Shown here piece after piece: positions 34,479 to 42,840 of a DNA stretch of 64,000 nt (position 1 is the stretch's first letter; each line of letters starts with the position of its first letter). The notes under the pieces were generated by a model. The model was not told the DNA's origin. It made no database searches and saw only the letters and a program-made list of their open reading frames with translations. The DNA lies in NCBI GenBank assembly GCA_001898385.1, contig MKTT01000119.1, forward strand, positions 18,971-82,970, given 5' to 3'. Source of the stretch: Planctomycetales bacterium 71-10 (GTDB lineage: Bacteria > Planctomycetota > Planctomycetia > Isosphaerales > Isosphaeraceae). The position numbers and the translations under genes were made by a program.

Positions 34479-35156
34479 ATGGACGCGGGGACCGAATCCG
34501 GGACGATGGCCGAATGCCTGGTCCGCTACGGGCTGGCGGGCCGGGTGAGCTGGTTCGCCGCCGACGAGCCGGCGCCGGGCCGCGGCGAGGCCGTCGTGCT
34601 CCGCACGCCGCGCGGGATGGAGCTGGGCGAGGTGCTGAAGGCCGAGCCCTCGAAGGCCCGCGCGGGGGAGGACTCCGTCGGCGTGTTCCGCGTCCTCCGC
34701 CCGGCCGACCCGGCCGACCTGGAGCGGGCCGCCGAGGCCGGCCGGCTCCGCGACGCCCGGTTCGACCTCTGCCGGCGGATCGTCGACGAGGAGGGCTGGC
34801 CGCTGGAGCTGGTGGACGTCGAGCCCCTGCTCGACCTCTCCACCGTCCTCCACGTCCTCCCCCTGGGCGACCTCGACCCGGCCCCCGTCCGGGCGCGGTT
34901 CCGCGTCTCGTGCGACTTCGACGTCCACCTCGAATCCCTGGGCGACGAGCCCGAGCCCGAGCCCGAGCCCGCCCCCGCGCCGGCCGCCGGCCGCTGCGGC
35001 GACTGCGACTGCGGCGGCGGCCCCTGCTCGCGCAAGGCCGCGAAGGCCCGCGCCGACGCCCCCGGGCCGACGCCGAAGCCGGCCGGCGGCTGCGGCTCGG
35101 GCTGCTCGTCGTGCGGCGTCGCGGCGCTGCGGGCGGGGGCGAGATCCGGCCGGTGA
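34479..35156 (+). CDS. PSP1-domain (RicT-like) protein with Cys-rich tail
   Basis: 225 residues. The first ~130 residues match the PSP1 C-terminal domain: CLVRYGLAGRVSWFAADEP, RTPRGMELGEVL, then RRIVDEEGWPLELVDVEPLL and the end FRVSCDFDVHLE. RicT/YaaT proteins of this family assist RNA processing and phosphorelay complexes and can carry Fe-S clusters with partners. Here a Glu-Pro repeat linker is followed by seven cysteines in two groups (CGDCDCGGGPC and CGSGCSSC), suggesting its own metal or Fe-S site. A shorter protein than usual RicT (about 270-300). Start preceded by GGAAGGG. It ends seven bases from the convergent kinase gene. Confidence 0.8.
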   Translation: MDAGTESGTMAECLVRYGLAGRVSWFAADEPAPGRGEAVVLRTPRGMELGEVLKAEPSKARAGEDSVGVFRVLRPADPADLERAAEAGRLRDARFDLCRRIVDEEGWPLELVDVEPLLDLSTVLHVLPLGDLDPAPVRARFRVSCDFDVHLESLGDEPEPEPEPAPAPAAGRCGDCDCGGGPCSRKAAKARADAPGPTPKPAGGCGSGCSSCGVAALRAGARSGR

Positions 35157-35163
35157 CGGCCGA

Positions 35164-38100
35164 TCAGGCGCGCGGCGGCGCGAGGGCGGCGCGGATCGCG
35201 TCGACGGCGGCCTGGACCCGCGGGCGGGAGCGCTTGAAGAGGGGGTCGTTGCGGAACCACGCCTCATACTTGGGGTTGTTCCGGACGGCCTGCTCCAGGT
35301 GCCTGGCGGCGAGCGGGACCCACTTGGAGTTGTAGCCGGCGCCGTAGCCCTCGACGGCGGCCAGCGTGTAGAGGGCGTGGGCGTGGGGCTCGTGGACCTC
35401 CAGCGACAGCTCCACGAGCTTGCGCGCCAGGCGGAGGGCCTGGACGAACTCGGCCTCGCGGGCGAACAGGCAGGCGGCGAAGTGCAGCGCGTCGAGCCGC
35501 CCGGGGGCGGAGCGGGCGTACTCGGGCAGGCGGGGGTCGGCCAGGACGACGTCCAGGTCGCGGCCGGCCTCGGCGGGGCGGCGGCGGCAGACGGACAGGC
35601 ACATCCGGTCGATGCGGGCGCGGAAATTGGACGGGTCGAGGGCCAGCAGCTTCTCCACCTCCCGGGCCGCCAGCTCGAGCCGGCGGGGGTCGGGGTCGAC
35701 GTCGGGCCGGATCGGCGTGCGGTCGTCCACCGGCGTGTCGACGTCGAGGATCCGCGAGGCGAGCACGGCGCGGGCGTCCAGCTCCTCGGGGCCGACGGCC
35801 TCGTCGGGGGGGGCGCCGTCGCGGCGAGGCCCCAGGGGGAGGTCGCGACCGATCGCGGCGACGTCGCCGGCGTCCGGATCGCGGAGGAAGCGGTCCGGCA
35901 GCGCGTCGCGGAGCCGCTCGTAGCGGAGGATGTCCCCCCGCAGGGCGTCCAGCTCCGGGCCGCCGGCGCGGACGAAGGCGCGGACCTGGACCAGCTCGGC
36001 GTGGTCGGGGGCCAGGTCGATGCCGCGGTCGCACTGCTCCAGGGCCTCGGCCTCGCGTCCCATCTTCATCAGGCAGGTGCCGTAGACGCCGTAGAGGACC
36101 GGGTTGCCCGGCCGCCGGGCCAGGCAGGCGCGCAGGCCGTCGGCGGCGTCGCCCCAGCGCGACAGGGAGAAGGCGACGACGGCGGCGCGGTAGCGACCCC
36201 AGAACGAGCCGGGGCGGATCGCCAGCATCTCCGCGTAGAAGCCGGCGGCGCGGCGGGCCCCGACGCCGGCGTCCTCCTCGGCCTCCTCGTCGTCGACCTC
36301 GGCGGCGACGCCTCGGATGTAGGCGTCGACGGCCGGGTGGGCGGCGCGCGGGGCGGGGGCGGGGGCGTCGTCGCCGATCCGCTCGGCGAGCCGGCCGCGG
36401 AGGTGGAGCATCGGCGCCGGCCAGGCGCCGCCGCAGGCCCGGTCGAGGACGTCCCGCGCCCGGCGCCAGTCGCCGGGCGAGTCCTCGCGACGGGCCAGGG
36501 CGCGGCCGTAGCGGAGGGCCTGCTCCAACAGCCAAAGCTCCAGGTCGTCGCGGTCGTCGCGGGGGAGGCGGGCGAAGTCGTCGCGGTCGCGCCACGCGGG
36601 GTCGCCGACGACGTCGTAGTCGCGCAGCGCGGCGAAGGCGTCGGCGGCGGTCGTGGAATGCCGGCGGCGGCGCGGGTCGTCGCCCGGCCGCTGGGCGTGC
36701 AGGGCGCGGGACTCGGGCGAGTCCAGGATCCGGGCGTACTTGTGCCGGGCGGACCGCTCCAGGCGGGCCTGGGCGGAACGGCCGTCGGTCGCCAGCCAGG
36801 CGACCAGGCCGGCGGCGAGCAGGCCGGCGGCGGCCGTGGCGAGCGGGCGGCGGCGGCGGCGGGCCCATCGGCCGGCGGCGTGCAGCCGAGACGGCTCGGG
36901 GGCGAAGGCGAGCGGGCGGTCGGAACGCCAGCGGTCCAGGTCCTCGGCCAGCTCCAGCCCCCGCGAGTACCGCGCCGCGGGGTCGGGCCCCAGGGCGTAC
37001 CGGAGGATCGCCCGCAGGCCCGCAGGCAGCGACCGGCCGGCGTGGACCTCGGCCCGGCGGATCACCCAGGCCGGCCGCCGCCTCGCCTCGGCCATGACCC
37101 TCGCGGCGGAGACGAACGCGGCCCGGCCCGCGGCCCGGCCCGGGTCGGCGCCGTCGGCCGGCGACCACCCCGTCAGCGACTCCAGCAGGACCATACCCAG
37201 CGCGTAGACGTCGGCCCGATGGGCCCGCTCGTCGTCGGGGGCGGGGGCGCCGTCGCCGGCCAGGGCGAGGAGCCGCTCGGGGGCCATGTAGGCCAGCGTC
37301 CCCCCCGCGTCGACCGCGTCGGCGCCCGTCCAGTCCTGGGCCAGGTTGAAGTCCAGGAGCATCGGCGTCCCGTCGGCCGCGATCAGGACGTTCGAAGGCT
37401 TCACGTCGCCGTGCGCCACGCCCCGCCGCCGTGCGTGGTCGAGCGCCTCGGCCAGCCGGGCGGCGATCCAGGCGAACGCCTCGGCGTCGCTCATCGCCCG
37501 CAGGATGGCCCGCGACGGCCCCGGCGCTCCGGAGGCGCGGTGCTCGGGGGCGGCCGTCGCGTCCAGGTCGTCCAGGAACCGCGACGGCCGCGCGCCGGCC
37601 GGCCGCGACCGCCGCCGCGCCAGCACGGCCGAGAGCGCCGCGCCCCCCAGGAACGGCATGGCGATGAGCTGCAAGGCCCCGTCGTCGACCTCGGCGTGGG
37701 TCAGCACCTCCACGATGTTCGGGTGCCGAGCGCGGGCCAGCAGCCAGGGCTCGCGCGTGGGCCGGGTCGTCACCTTGACCACCACCGGGCGGTCGGCCAG
37801 GTCGGCCTGGCGCGCCAGGAAGACCCGGGCGAAGCCCCCCTCCCCCAGCTCGCGCTCCAGGACGTAAGGGCCGATCGCGTCGCCGGCGACCGGCAGGGGG
37901 TCGTCGTCGGCCTCGTCGAACCGGCCCAGGAGCGAGTCCGGGCAGGCGGCGTCCAGGCCCAGGAGCCGCTCCAGGGCCCCGCGGTGCTCGGGGAAGCGGG
38001 CGAGGTAGGCCGACTTCGACGGCGACAGGCCGGCGGTCATCGCCAGCCGGTATTCGCGATACACCAGCTCGACGGCGCGGTCGGGCGGCCAGAGGCGGGC

Positions 38101-38262
38101 CCCCTCCAGGTACGACTCGGCCGGGGCCGGCTCGCCCCGGCCCCAGCGGTCGGTCAGGTCGGCGATGGCCGCGGAGTAGACGTCCGGCCGGGGCGCGCGC
38201 GACGACGGCCGGTCGGCGCCGGGCCCGAGCCTGGACGAGACCCCGCCCGGCTTCACGCCCAT
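35164..38262 (-). CDS. Ser/Thr protein kinase with C-terminal TPR-like region
   Basis: 1032 residues. The N-terminal ~110 are a helical planctomycete-specific leader. The Hanks-type kinase spans ~130-445: glycine loop GEGGFARVFLA (140-150), K163 in VVVKV, catalytic D286 in AHGDVKPSN, and DFNLA (304-308) where DFG is usual. One membrane helix lies at ~473-491 after an Arg-rich stretch. The remaining ~530 residues are helical TPR-like units (AAVVAFSLSRWGDAADGLRA, ARKLVELSLEVHEPHAHALY) outside the membrane if the kinase is cytoplasmic. It overlaps the upstream ECF sigma gene by ten bases, the standard planctomycete ECF-kinase pair, so it probably phosphorylates or otherwise controls that sigma factor. 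Confidence 0.93.
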   Translation of the reverse strand: MGVKPGGVSSRLGPGADRPSSRAPRPDVYSAAIADLTDRWGRGEPAPAESYLEGARLWPPDRAVELVYREYRLAMTAGLSPSKSAYLARFPEHRGALERLLGLDAACPDSLLGRFDEADDDPLPVAGDAIGPYVLERELGEGGFARVFLARQADLADRPVVVKVTTRPTREPWLLARARHPNIVEVLTHAEVDDGALQLIAMPFLGGAALSAVLARRRSRPAGARPSRFLDDLDATAAPEHRASGAPGPSRAILRAMSDAEAFAWIAARLAEALDHARRRGVAHGDVKPSNVLIAADGTPMLLDFNLAQDWTGADAVDAGGTLAYMAPERLLALAGDGAPAPDDERAHRADVYALGMVLLESLTGWSPADGADPGRAAGRAAFVSAARVMAEARRRPAWVIRRAEVHAGRSLPAGLRAILRYALGPDPAARYSRGLELAEDLDRWRSDRPLAFAPEPSRLHAAGRWARRRRRPLATAAAGLLAAGLVAWLATDGRSAQARLERSARHKYARILDSPESRALHAQRPGDDPRRRRHSTTAADAFAALRDYDVVGDPAWRDRDDFARLPRDDRDDLELWLLEQALRYGRALARREDSPGDWRRARDVLDRACGGAWPAPMLHLRGRLAERIGDDAPAPAPRAAHPAVDAYIRGVAAEVDDEEAEEDAGVGARRAAGFYAEMLAIRPGSFWGRYRAAVVAFSLSRWGDAADGLRACLARRPGNPVLYGVYGTCLMKMGREAEALEQCDRGIDLAPDHAELVQVRAFVRAGGPELDALRGDILRYERLRDALPDRFLRDPDAGDVAAIGRDLPLGPRRDGAPPDEAVGPEELDARAVLASRILDVDTPVDDRTPIRPDVDPDPRRLELAAREVEKLLALDPSNFRARIDRMCLSVCRRRPAEAGRDLDVVLADPRLPEYARSAPGRLDALHFAACLFAREAEFVQALRLARKLVELSLEVHEPHAHALYTLAAVEGYGAGYNSKWVPLAARHLEQAVRNNPKYEAWFRNDPLFKRSRPRVQAAVDAIRAALAPPRA

Positions 38263-38870
38263 CCTCGGGCCTCCATCCGATCCCGGGCCGCCTCGATCGC
38301 CCGGCGCACGGTCTTCTCGTTGACGCCCAGCCGCGCCGCGATGTCGTCCACCGTCAGGCCGTCCTGCCGGAGCCGCAGGATCTCCACCTCGCGCTCCGGC
38401 CGGCCGGCGGTCAGCAGGGCGAGGCGGTCGCTCGCCTGGACGTTCTGGCTCGGCGTCGGGTCGTGCGCCGGCAGGTCGCGCGCCACCTCGCGCTCGCCCC
38501 GGCGGACGTACAGCGGCTCCTCGCGGGCGATGGCGTACTTCGCCGTCCGGGTCAGCCGCCGGTCCTGCTCGAACACCTTGTTGCGCGCCACCCCGGCGAG
38601 GAACCCGCGGAGGTGCCGCGAGTTCTCGAACTCCTTCGGCCCGGACTTCAGGTCGGAGAAGAAGCTCTGCCAGACGGCCTGCACGAAGTCCATGGAGTCG
38701 AACTGGGCCCGGAGCCGGCGCGGGAGCCGGCCCCGCACCATCATGCGGACCTCCCCCTCGAACCGGCCGACGAACGACCGGATCGCCTCCTGGTCCCCCT
38801 CGCGGGCCCGCGCGACCAGGTCCGCGACCTCGCGCGAGGCGTCCTCGCCCGCGCCTTCTTCTTCCGCCAT
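38253..38870 (-). CDS. ECF-family RNA polymerase sigma factor
   Basis: 205 residues. Region 2 is at ~18-105 (RFEGEVRMMVRGRLPRRLRA, then SMDFVQAVWQSFFSD and LRGFLAGVARNKVFEQ) and region 4 at ~150-203 with the helix-turn-helix LTVDDIAARLGVNEKTVRRA. There are no regions 1 or 3, as expected for ECF sigmas. It directs polymerase to a specific stress or surface regulon. MAEEEGAGED at 38870 is chosen as start because GGGGAG precedes it; a longer frame exists but is unlike the family. The gene shares ten bases with the downstream kinase, implying coupled expression and regulation by phosphorylation instead of a classical anti-sigma factor. Confidence 0.93.
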   Translation of the reverse strand: MAEEEGAGEDASREVADLVARAREGDQEAIRSFVGRFEGEVRMMVRGRLPRRLRAQFDSMDFVQAVWQSFFSDLKSGPKEFENSRHLRGFLAGVARNKVFEQDRRLTRTAKYAIAREEPLYVRRGEREVARDLPAHDPTPSQNVQASDRLALLTAGRPEREVEILRLRQDGLTVDDIAARLGVNEKTVRRAIEAARDRMEARGWA

Positions 38871-39425
38871 CGGTCCGCTCCCCGCCTTGGAACGAGTCGG
38901 CCGGGCTCTCGTCGGGGGCCACGACGCCCCCGCGCTCGCCGGGCCCATCCGGGAACCGTCGCACGGGAACCGAGGGACGCGGGCCGCCTTCGCGGCCCAC
39001 TCGTGCATGGAGGCGAACTCGCCGCACAACCATTAATTAAACATCCTCCAGGGAGCGAATTCCAGCCCGACGCGAGAAAAAGCGTCCGGACGGGCCGATC
39101 GCGGCGGATCTCCCGATCGCGACGACCCCGGCCCGCCCCGCCCCGCCGCCCCCGCGAGGGCCGGCGTCTTATTTCGCGCGCGTATCGACGTCAGCCGCGG
39201 AGGTCCGCCAAAAAAATCCCGGGGGCATGTCCACATTTCCCGCCGCTTCGCAACTGGCCATGGGTTGCTCCTTCCAAGGTTGGATGCGAAGACGCCCAGG
39301 CGCAAGGCCGCTCCGGAGCCGTCCCGACCGTCCAGCCATCCCCGAGGGGCTCGCCCGCCGGCGATTCGGACGGGCCGGTTTCAGGCAGACACCACGAGAC
39401 GGCGACCAGGGCCGGGAGTACGTTC
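38871..39425. other. divergent intergenic region between two sigma-factor genes
   Basis: 555 bases. There is an AT-rich patch with TTAATTAAT near 39030-39045 and a poly-A patch near 39210; both could belong to promoters for either side. No gene, RNA or inverted repeat was recognised. Confidence 0.35.
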
Positions 39426-40271
39426 ATGTCTCGCTTCCACGCGACGGAAGGCGGCGCCGCGCACGACCTCCAGACCTACTTCCACGACATCAACGAGACC
39501 GCCCTCCTCACGGCCGAGGACGAGCGCAGCCTCGCCCGGCGGATCGCCGGCGGCGACTCCGAGGCCAAGGGCCGGATGATCCGGGCCAACCTCCGCCTGG
39601 TCGTGCGGATCGCCCGCGACTACCTGGGCCGCGGGATGTCGCTGGAGGACCTGATCGGCGAGGGGAACCTCGGGCTCATCCGCGCGGCCCAGGAGTTCGA
39701 CCCGGCCTTCGGCGTCCGGTTCAGCACCTACGCCGGCTACTGGATCAAGCAGTCGATCCGACACGCCCTGATCAACACCGCGACCACCATCCGGATCCCC
39801 GCCCACATGGTCGGCCTGCTCACCAAGTGGCGCCGCGCCGAGCGGTCGCTCACCCGCGACCTGGGCCGCCCCCCGCTCTTCGAGGAGATCGCCGACTCCC
39901 TGGGCCTCTCGGAGATGCAGCGCTCGCTGGTGGCCAAGGCCAGGCGGGCCAACCAGCTCAAGCTGGAGGGCTCGGCCGCCGACGAGGACGACTACTGGTC
40001 GCCCGACGATTCCGTCGACCCGGCCGACGGCCCGACCGCCGACCTGGAGGCCGACGACGACCGCGCCGAGTTGATCCGACGGCTGGCCGTCCTGGACGAG
40101 CGCGAGCGCCTGGTGTTGACCTACCGCTACGGCCTCCAGGGGGCCGCCCAGCTCACCCTCAAGGAGATCGGCGAGCGCCTGGGCGTCACCCGCGAGTGGG
40201 TCCGCAAGCTGGAACTCCGCGCCGTCCGCAAGCTCGACGCCTCCGCCCGCTCGGCGGCCATGGCCTCCTGA
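39426..40271 (+). CDS. sigma-70 family RNA polymerase sigma factor (group 2/3-like)
   Basis: 281 residues. Region 1.2: LQTYFHDINETALLTAEDER. Region 2: ANLRLVVRIARDYLGRGMS, DLIGEGNLGLIRAAQEFDP and RFSTYAGYWIKQSIRHAL (the DNA-melting -10 region). Region 3: IPAHMVGLLTKWRRAE. Region 4: LKEIGERLGVTREWVRKLEL. It lacks the long non-conserved region of a housekeeping RpoD, so it is an alternative, stress- or growth-phase-type sigma related to RpoS/SigB-like group 2 factors. The ATG at 39426 opens MSRFHATEGG; no strong ribosome site is visible (GGGAG lies 10 bases upstream). It is transcribed away from the ECF-kinase pair. Confidence 0.93.
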   Translation: MSRFHATEGGAAHDLQTYFHDINETALLTAEDERSLARRIAGGDSEAKGRMIRANLRLVVRIARDYLGRGMSLEDLIGEGNLGLIRAAQEFDPAFGVRFSTYAGYWIKQSIRHALINTATTIRIPAHMVGLLTKWRRAERSLTRDLGRPPLFEEIADSLGLSEMQRSLVAKARRANQLKLEGSAADEDDYWSPDDSVDPADGPTADLEADDDRAELIRRLAVLDERERLVLTYRYGLQGAAQLTLKEIGERLGVTREWVRKLELRAVRKLDASARSAAMAS

Positions 40272-40282
40272 CGCCGCGGCCG

Positions 40283-40304
40283 GGGGCGGGGCCGCCCCCG
40301 CCCC
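40283..40304. terminator. bidirectional GC hairpin between convergent genes
   Basis: GGGGCGGGG (40283-40291) pairs with CCCCGCCCC (40296-40304) over a four-base loop. It lies in the 42-base gap between the sigma gene and the convergent low-complexity gene, so it may end both. No T tract. Confidence 0.5.
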
Positions 40305-40313
40305 GCCCGCCGC

Positions 40314-42557
40314 TCAGCGCGTGAAGGTCAGCGCCGGGCCCTTGCCCCCCTCGGCGGGGCTGAAGGTGAACGAATTGGGGCCCACGGCCGACACCTTGCC
40401 GGAGAGGGGCGGGCCCTCCTCCTGGAACAGGCCGAGGACGTCGTCCTTGTAGCCGGCCATGCCGGTGAGCGTCTGCTTCTGGCCCTTCGCGTCGACCTCC
40501 CAGGTGAAGACGCCGTCCTCATCCAGGGTCAGCGAGATGGTCAGGTCGGCCGAGGGCTTGGCCGTCCACTTGCCCAGCAGGTTCGCCGGCGGCGGCGGCG
40601 GGTGGTCGACCTCGCCTTCGGGCTGGGCCGCGACGGCCGGCGGCTGGCCCGCGTCCCCGGCGGCCGGCGGCTGGGCCGGCGCGGCCTGGGACTTCGCCAC
40701 CTCGTCGGCCTTCTTCAGCGCCTTGACGAACGAGGCCGAGAGCGTGTCGCTCGGGGCGTGCTTCAGCACCTCCTCGAACTGCATCGCGGCCGACGGCTTG
40801 TGGCCCTGCACCATGTAATGATACGCCAGCAGGAAGTAGGGCGCGGCGTCGTCGGGCTTCGACTTGACCACGGCCTCCAGCGCCCGGAGCTGGTTCGTGT
40901 ACGTGCCGACGTCCGGGTAGAGGCCGACGAGCGTCTCCCAGTTCCAGCCCGGCCCGGCGGAGAGGACCGCGTACAGGACCGACGCCGCCTCGTCGAACCG
41001 CCCGAGCGCGAACAGGCAGAGGGCGCGGAACTCGTGGATCACCGGGACGTCCGGCGTCTTCTTCAAGACCTGGTCGATCAGCGACAGCGCGTGGCCGTAG
41101 TCGCCCGACTTGAAGGCGTCGCGCGCGGCGGCGAAGACCTGCTCGCTCGTCTCGGCGACGTCCTCGGCCGGGGGCGGGGCGGCGGCGTTGATGGGCCGCG
41201 AGTAGTCGTACACCGCGGCCGTCTGCTGCACCACCTGGGCCGGTTGGGCCGCGACGACGGACGAATAGTAGGGGTTCGTGTAGTCGCTGTAGATGCTCTG
41301 GCTCGCGACCGTCCCCAGGCCCCACGTGTCATACGCGCCGACGCTCCAGGTCGGGAAGTAGTCGTACACGCCCATCGTCTGCACCATGGGGACGCCGACC
41401 ACCGTCGGCTGGAACCAGTTGGCCATCGTCCCCAGGCCCCACGTCGTCAGGGCTCCGGTGCCGAAGCCGGCCCAGAAGCCGTTCCCCCCCCAGCCGCCGC
41501 CGCCTCCCCACCAGTTATTGTTATTGACGATGTTCGTGTTGTTGATATTGTTGATATTATTAATATTATTCCAGTTAGGCCGTCCGCCGCCCCAGTTGCC
41601 CCCCCATCCGGGGCGGTTCCAGTTGCCGTTGTTCCAGCCGGGCCGATTCACGCCGCTCCAGTTGGGCCGGTTGCCGTTCCAGCCCGGACGCCCCGGCACC
41701 CCGCCGTTCCAACCCGGACGGTTGGGGATCCCGCCGCCGTTCCAACCCGGACGGTTGGGATTGCCGCCGCCGGCCCAGGGCGGGCGCGTGCCGCCGCCGT
41801 TCCAGCCCGGCCGATTGGGGATCCCGCCCCCGCCGCCGCCGGCCCAGGGCGGGCGCGTACCGCCGCCGTTCCAACCCGGGCGGTTGGGGATCCCACCACC
41901 GCCGGGTCGGTTGGGGATCCCGCCGCCGCCGGCCCAGGGCGGGCGCGTGCCGCCGCCGGGGCGATTAGGGATCCCGCCGCCGCCGGGTCGATTGGGGATC
42001 CCGCCCCCGCCTCCGCCGGGACGCCCCGGGATGTTCCCGCCGATCCCGCCGCCGGGACGGCCCGGGATGCCCCCGCCCGGTCGCCCTGGGATGTTCCCGC
42101 CGGGGCGATTGGGCAGGCCGCCGATCCCGCCGCCGGGGCGATTGGGCAGGCCGCCTCCGATCCCGCCGCCGGGGCGATTGGGCAGGCCGCCTCCGATGCC
42201 CCCCGGCCGATTGGGCAGGCCGCCTCCGATGCCCCCGCCCGGCCGATTCGGCATGTTCGGACGCGTCATCCCGCCGGGACGCATGCCGCCGGGGTTGGGC
42301 CGCGTCATCCCGCCGGGACGATTCATGCCGCCCATGTTGGGCCGCGACTGCGGCATCGCGGGGCGGTTCATGGGCATCGACGGCCGCGTCATGCCCCCGG
42401 GCCTGGCCATACCTCCGGGGCGGGCCATCCCGCCGCCGCGCATCCCGCCGCCCCCGCGCATGCCGCCGCCCCGGCCGCGCTGGGCGAAGGCGGCGTCGCC
42501 GACGGCGAGGACGAGACCGAGACACGCGACCGAGGAGACGACACGATGCCTGAACAT
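40314..42557 (-). CDS. secreted Gly/Pro/Asn-rich protein with TPR-like and C-terminal beta domain
   Basis: 747 residues. Signal peptide 1-25 (ending AFA-QRG). Residues ~26-340 are almost only Gly, Pro, Arg, Asn, Met and Trp in short repeats (GGMRGGG, NRPGGG, PNRPGWNGG, GTRPPWAGGGG), an unstructured, basic tract. Next come a striking Asn/Ile run (NNINNINNINN) coded by AT-rich DNA and a Trp/Gly/Phe segment. From ~495 there are TPR-like helices (ARDAFKSGDYGHALSLIDQV, FDEAASVLYAVLSAGP), a Pro/Ala linker, then a C-terminal beta region (LLGKWTAKPSADLTISLTLD) that may bind ligands. Probably a cell-envelope or matrix protein. No enzymatic motif was seen. Confidence 0.8.
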   Translation of the reverse strand: MFRHRVVSSVACLGLVLAVGDAAFAQRGRGGGMRGGGGMRGGGMARPGGMARPGGMTRPSMPMNRPAMPQSRPNMGGMNRPGGMTRPNPGGMRPGGMTRPNMPNRPGGGIGGGLPNRPGGIGGGLPNRPGGGIGGGLPNRPGGGIGGLPNRPGGNIPGRPGGGIPGRPGGGIGGNIPGRPGGGGGGIPNRPGGGGIPNRPGGGTRPPWAGGGGIPNRPGGGGIPNRPGWNGGGTRPPWAGGGGGGIPNRPGWNGGGTRPPWAGGGNPNRPGWNGGGIPNRPGWNGGVPGRPGWNGNRPNWSGVNRPGWNNGNWNRPGWGGNWGGGRPNWNNINNINNINNTNIVNNNNWWGGGGGWGGNGFWAGFGTGALTTWGLGTMANWFQPTVVGVPMVQTMGVYDYFPTWSVGAYDTWGLGTVASQSIYSDYTNPYYSSVVAAQPAQVVQQTAAVYDYSRPINAAAPPPAEDVAETSEQVFAAARDAFKSGDYGHALSLIDQVLKKTPDVPVIHEFRALCLFALGRFDEAASVLYAVLSAGPGWNWETLVGLYPDVGTYTNQLRALEAVVKSKPDDAAPYFLLAYHYMVQGHKPSAAMQFEEVLKHAPSDTLSASFVKALKKADEVAKSQAAPAQPPAAGDAGQPPAVAAQPEGEVDHPPPPPANLLGKWTAKPSADLTISLTLDEDGVFTWEVDAKGQKQTLTGMAGYKDDVLGLFQEEGPPLSGKVSAVGPNSFTFSPAEGGKGPALTFTR

Positions 42558-42760
42558 GACCGGGCCTCGCACTGCACGGGGGAGTCGGCCGCGATCCGTG
42601 CGGGCGTGGGGTCGGGCGGTCCTTCCGCGGCCGCCGGGCCGCGTCCCTCGGGTCGGGTCTGCGTCGCGATCGGATCGATTACGGGGCCGCGAGACGGACT
42701 TCAGCGGGGAATGGCGAAGCGACGGCGGCCCTTCCACCCGGCGGGCCGCCGATCGCGCCC

Positions 42761-42811
42761 CCCCCTCATTCGCCCCTCCGGGGCCCCTTCTCCCACGAGG
42801 GGAGAAGGGGG
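42761..42811 (-). repeat. dispersed palindromic repeat, inverted form
   Basis: CCCTCATTCGCCCC...GGGG followed by CCTTCTCCC-ACGA-GGGGAGAAGG. Same family as unit three of the blocks at 11.9 kb and 46.9 kb; here it is solitary. Confidence 0.75.
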
Positions 42812-42840
42812 AACCTAGGGGATTTTGATCGCCCTCGCGG

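Noticed and set aside
35299..39036. Open reading frame of 1245 codons on the plus strand
   Set aside because: Antisense shadow of the kinase and ECF sigma genes; no recognisable motif and biased composition.
41600..42330. Possible tandem-repeat array or CRISPR
   Set aside because: In-frame NRPGGG-type coding repeats of variable length inside the exported protein gene.
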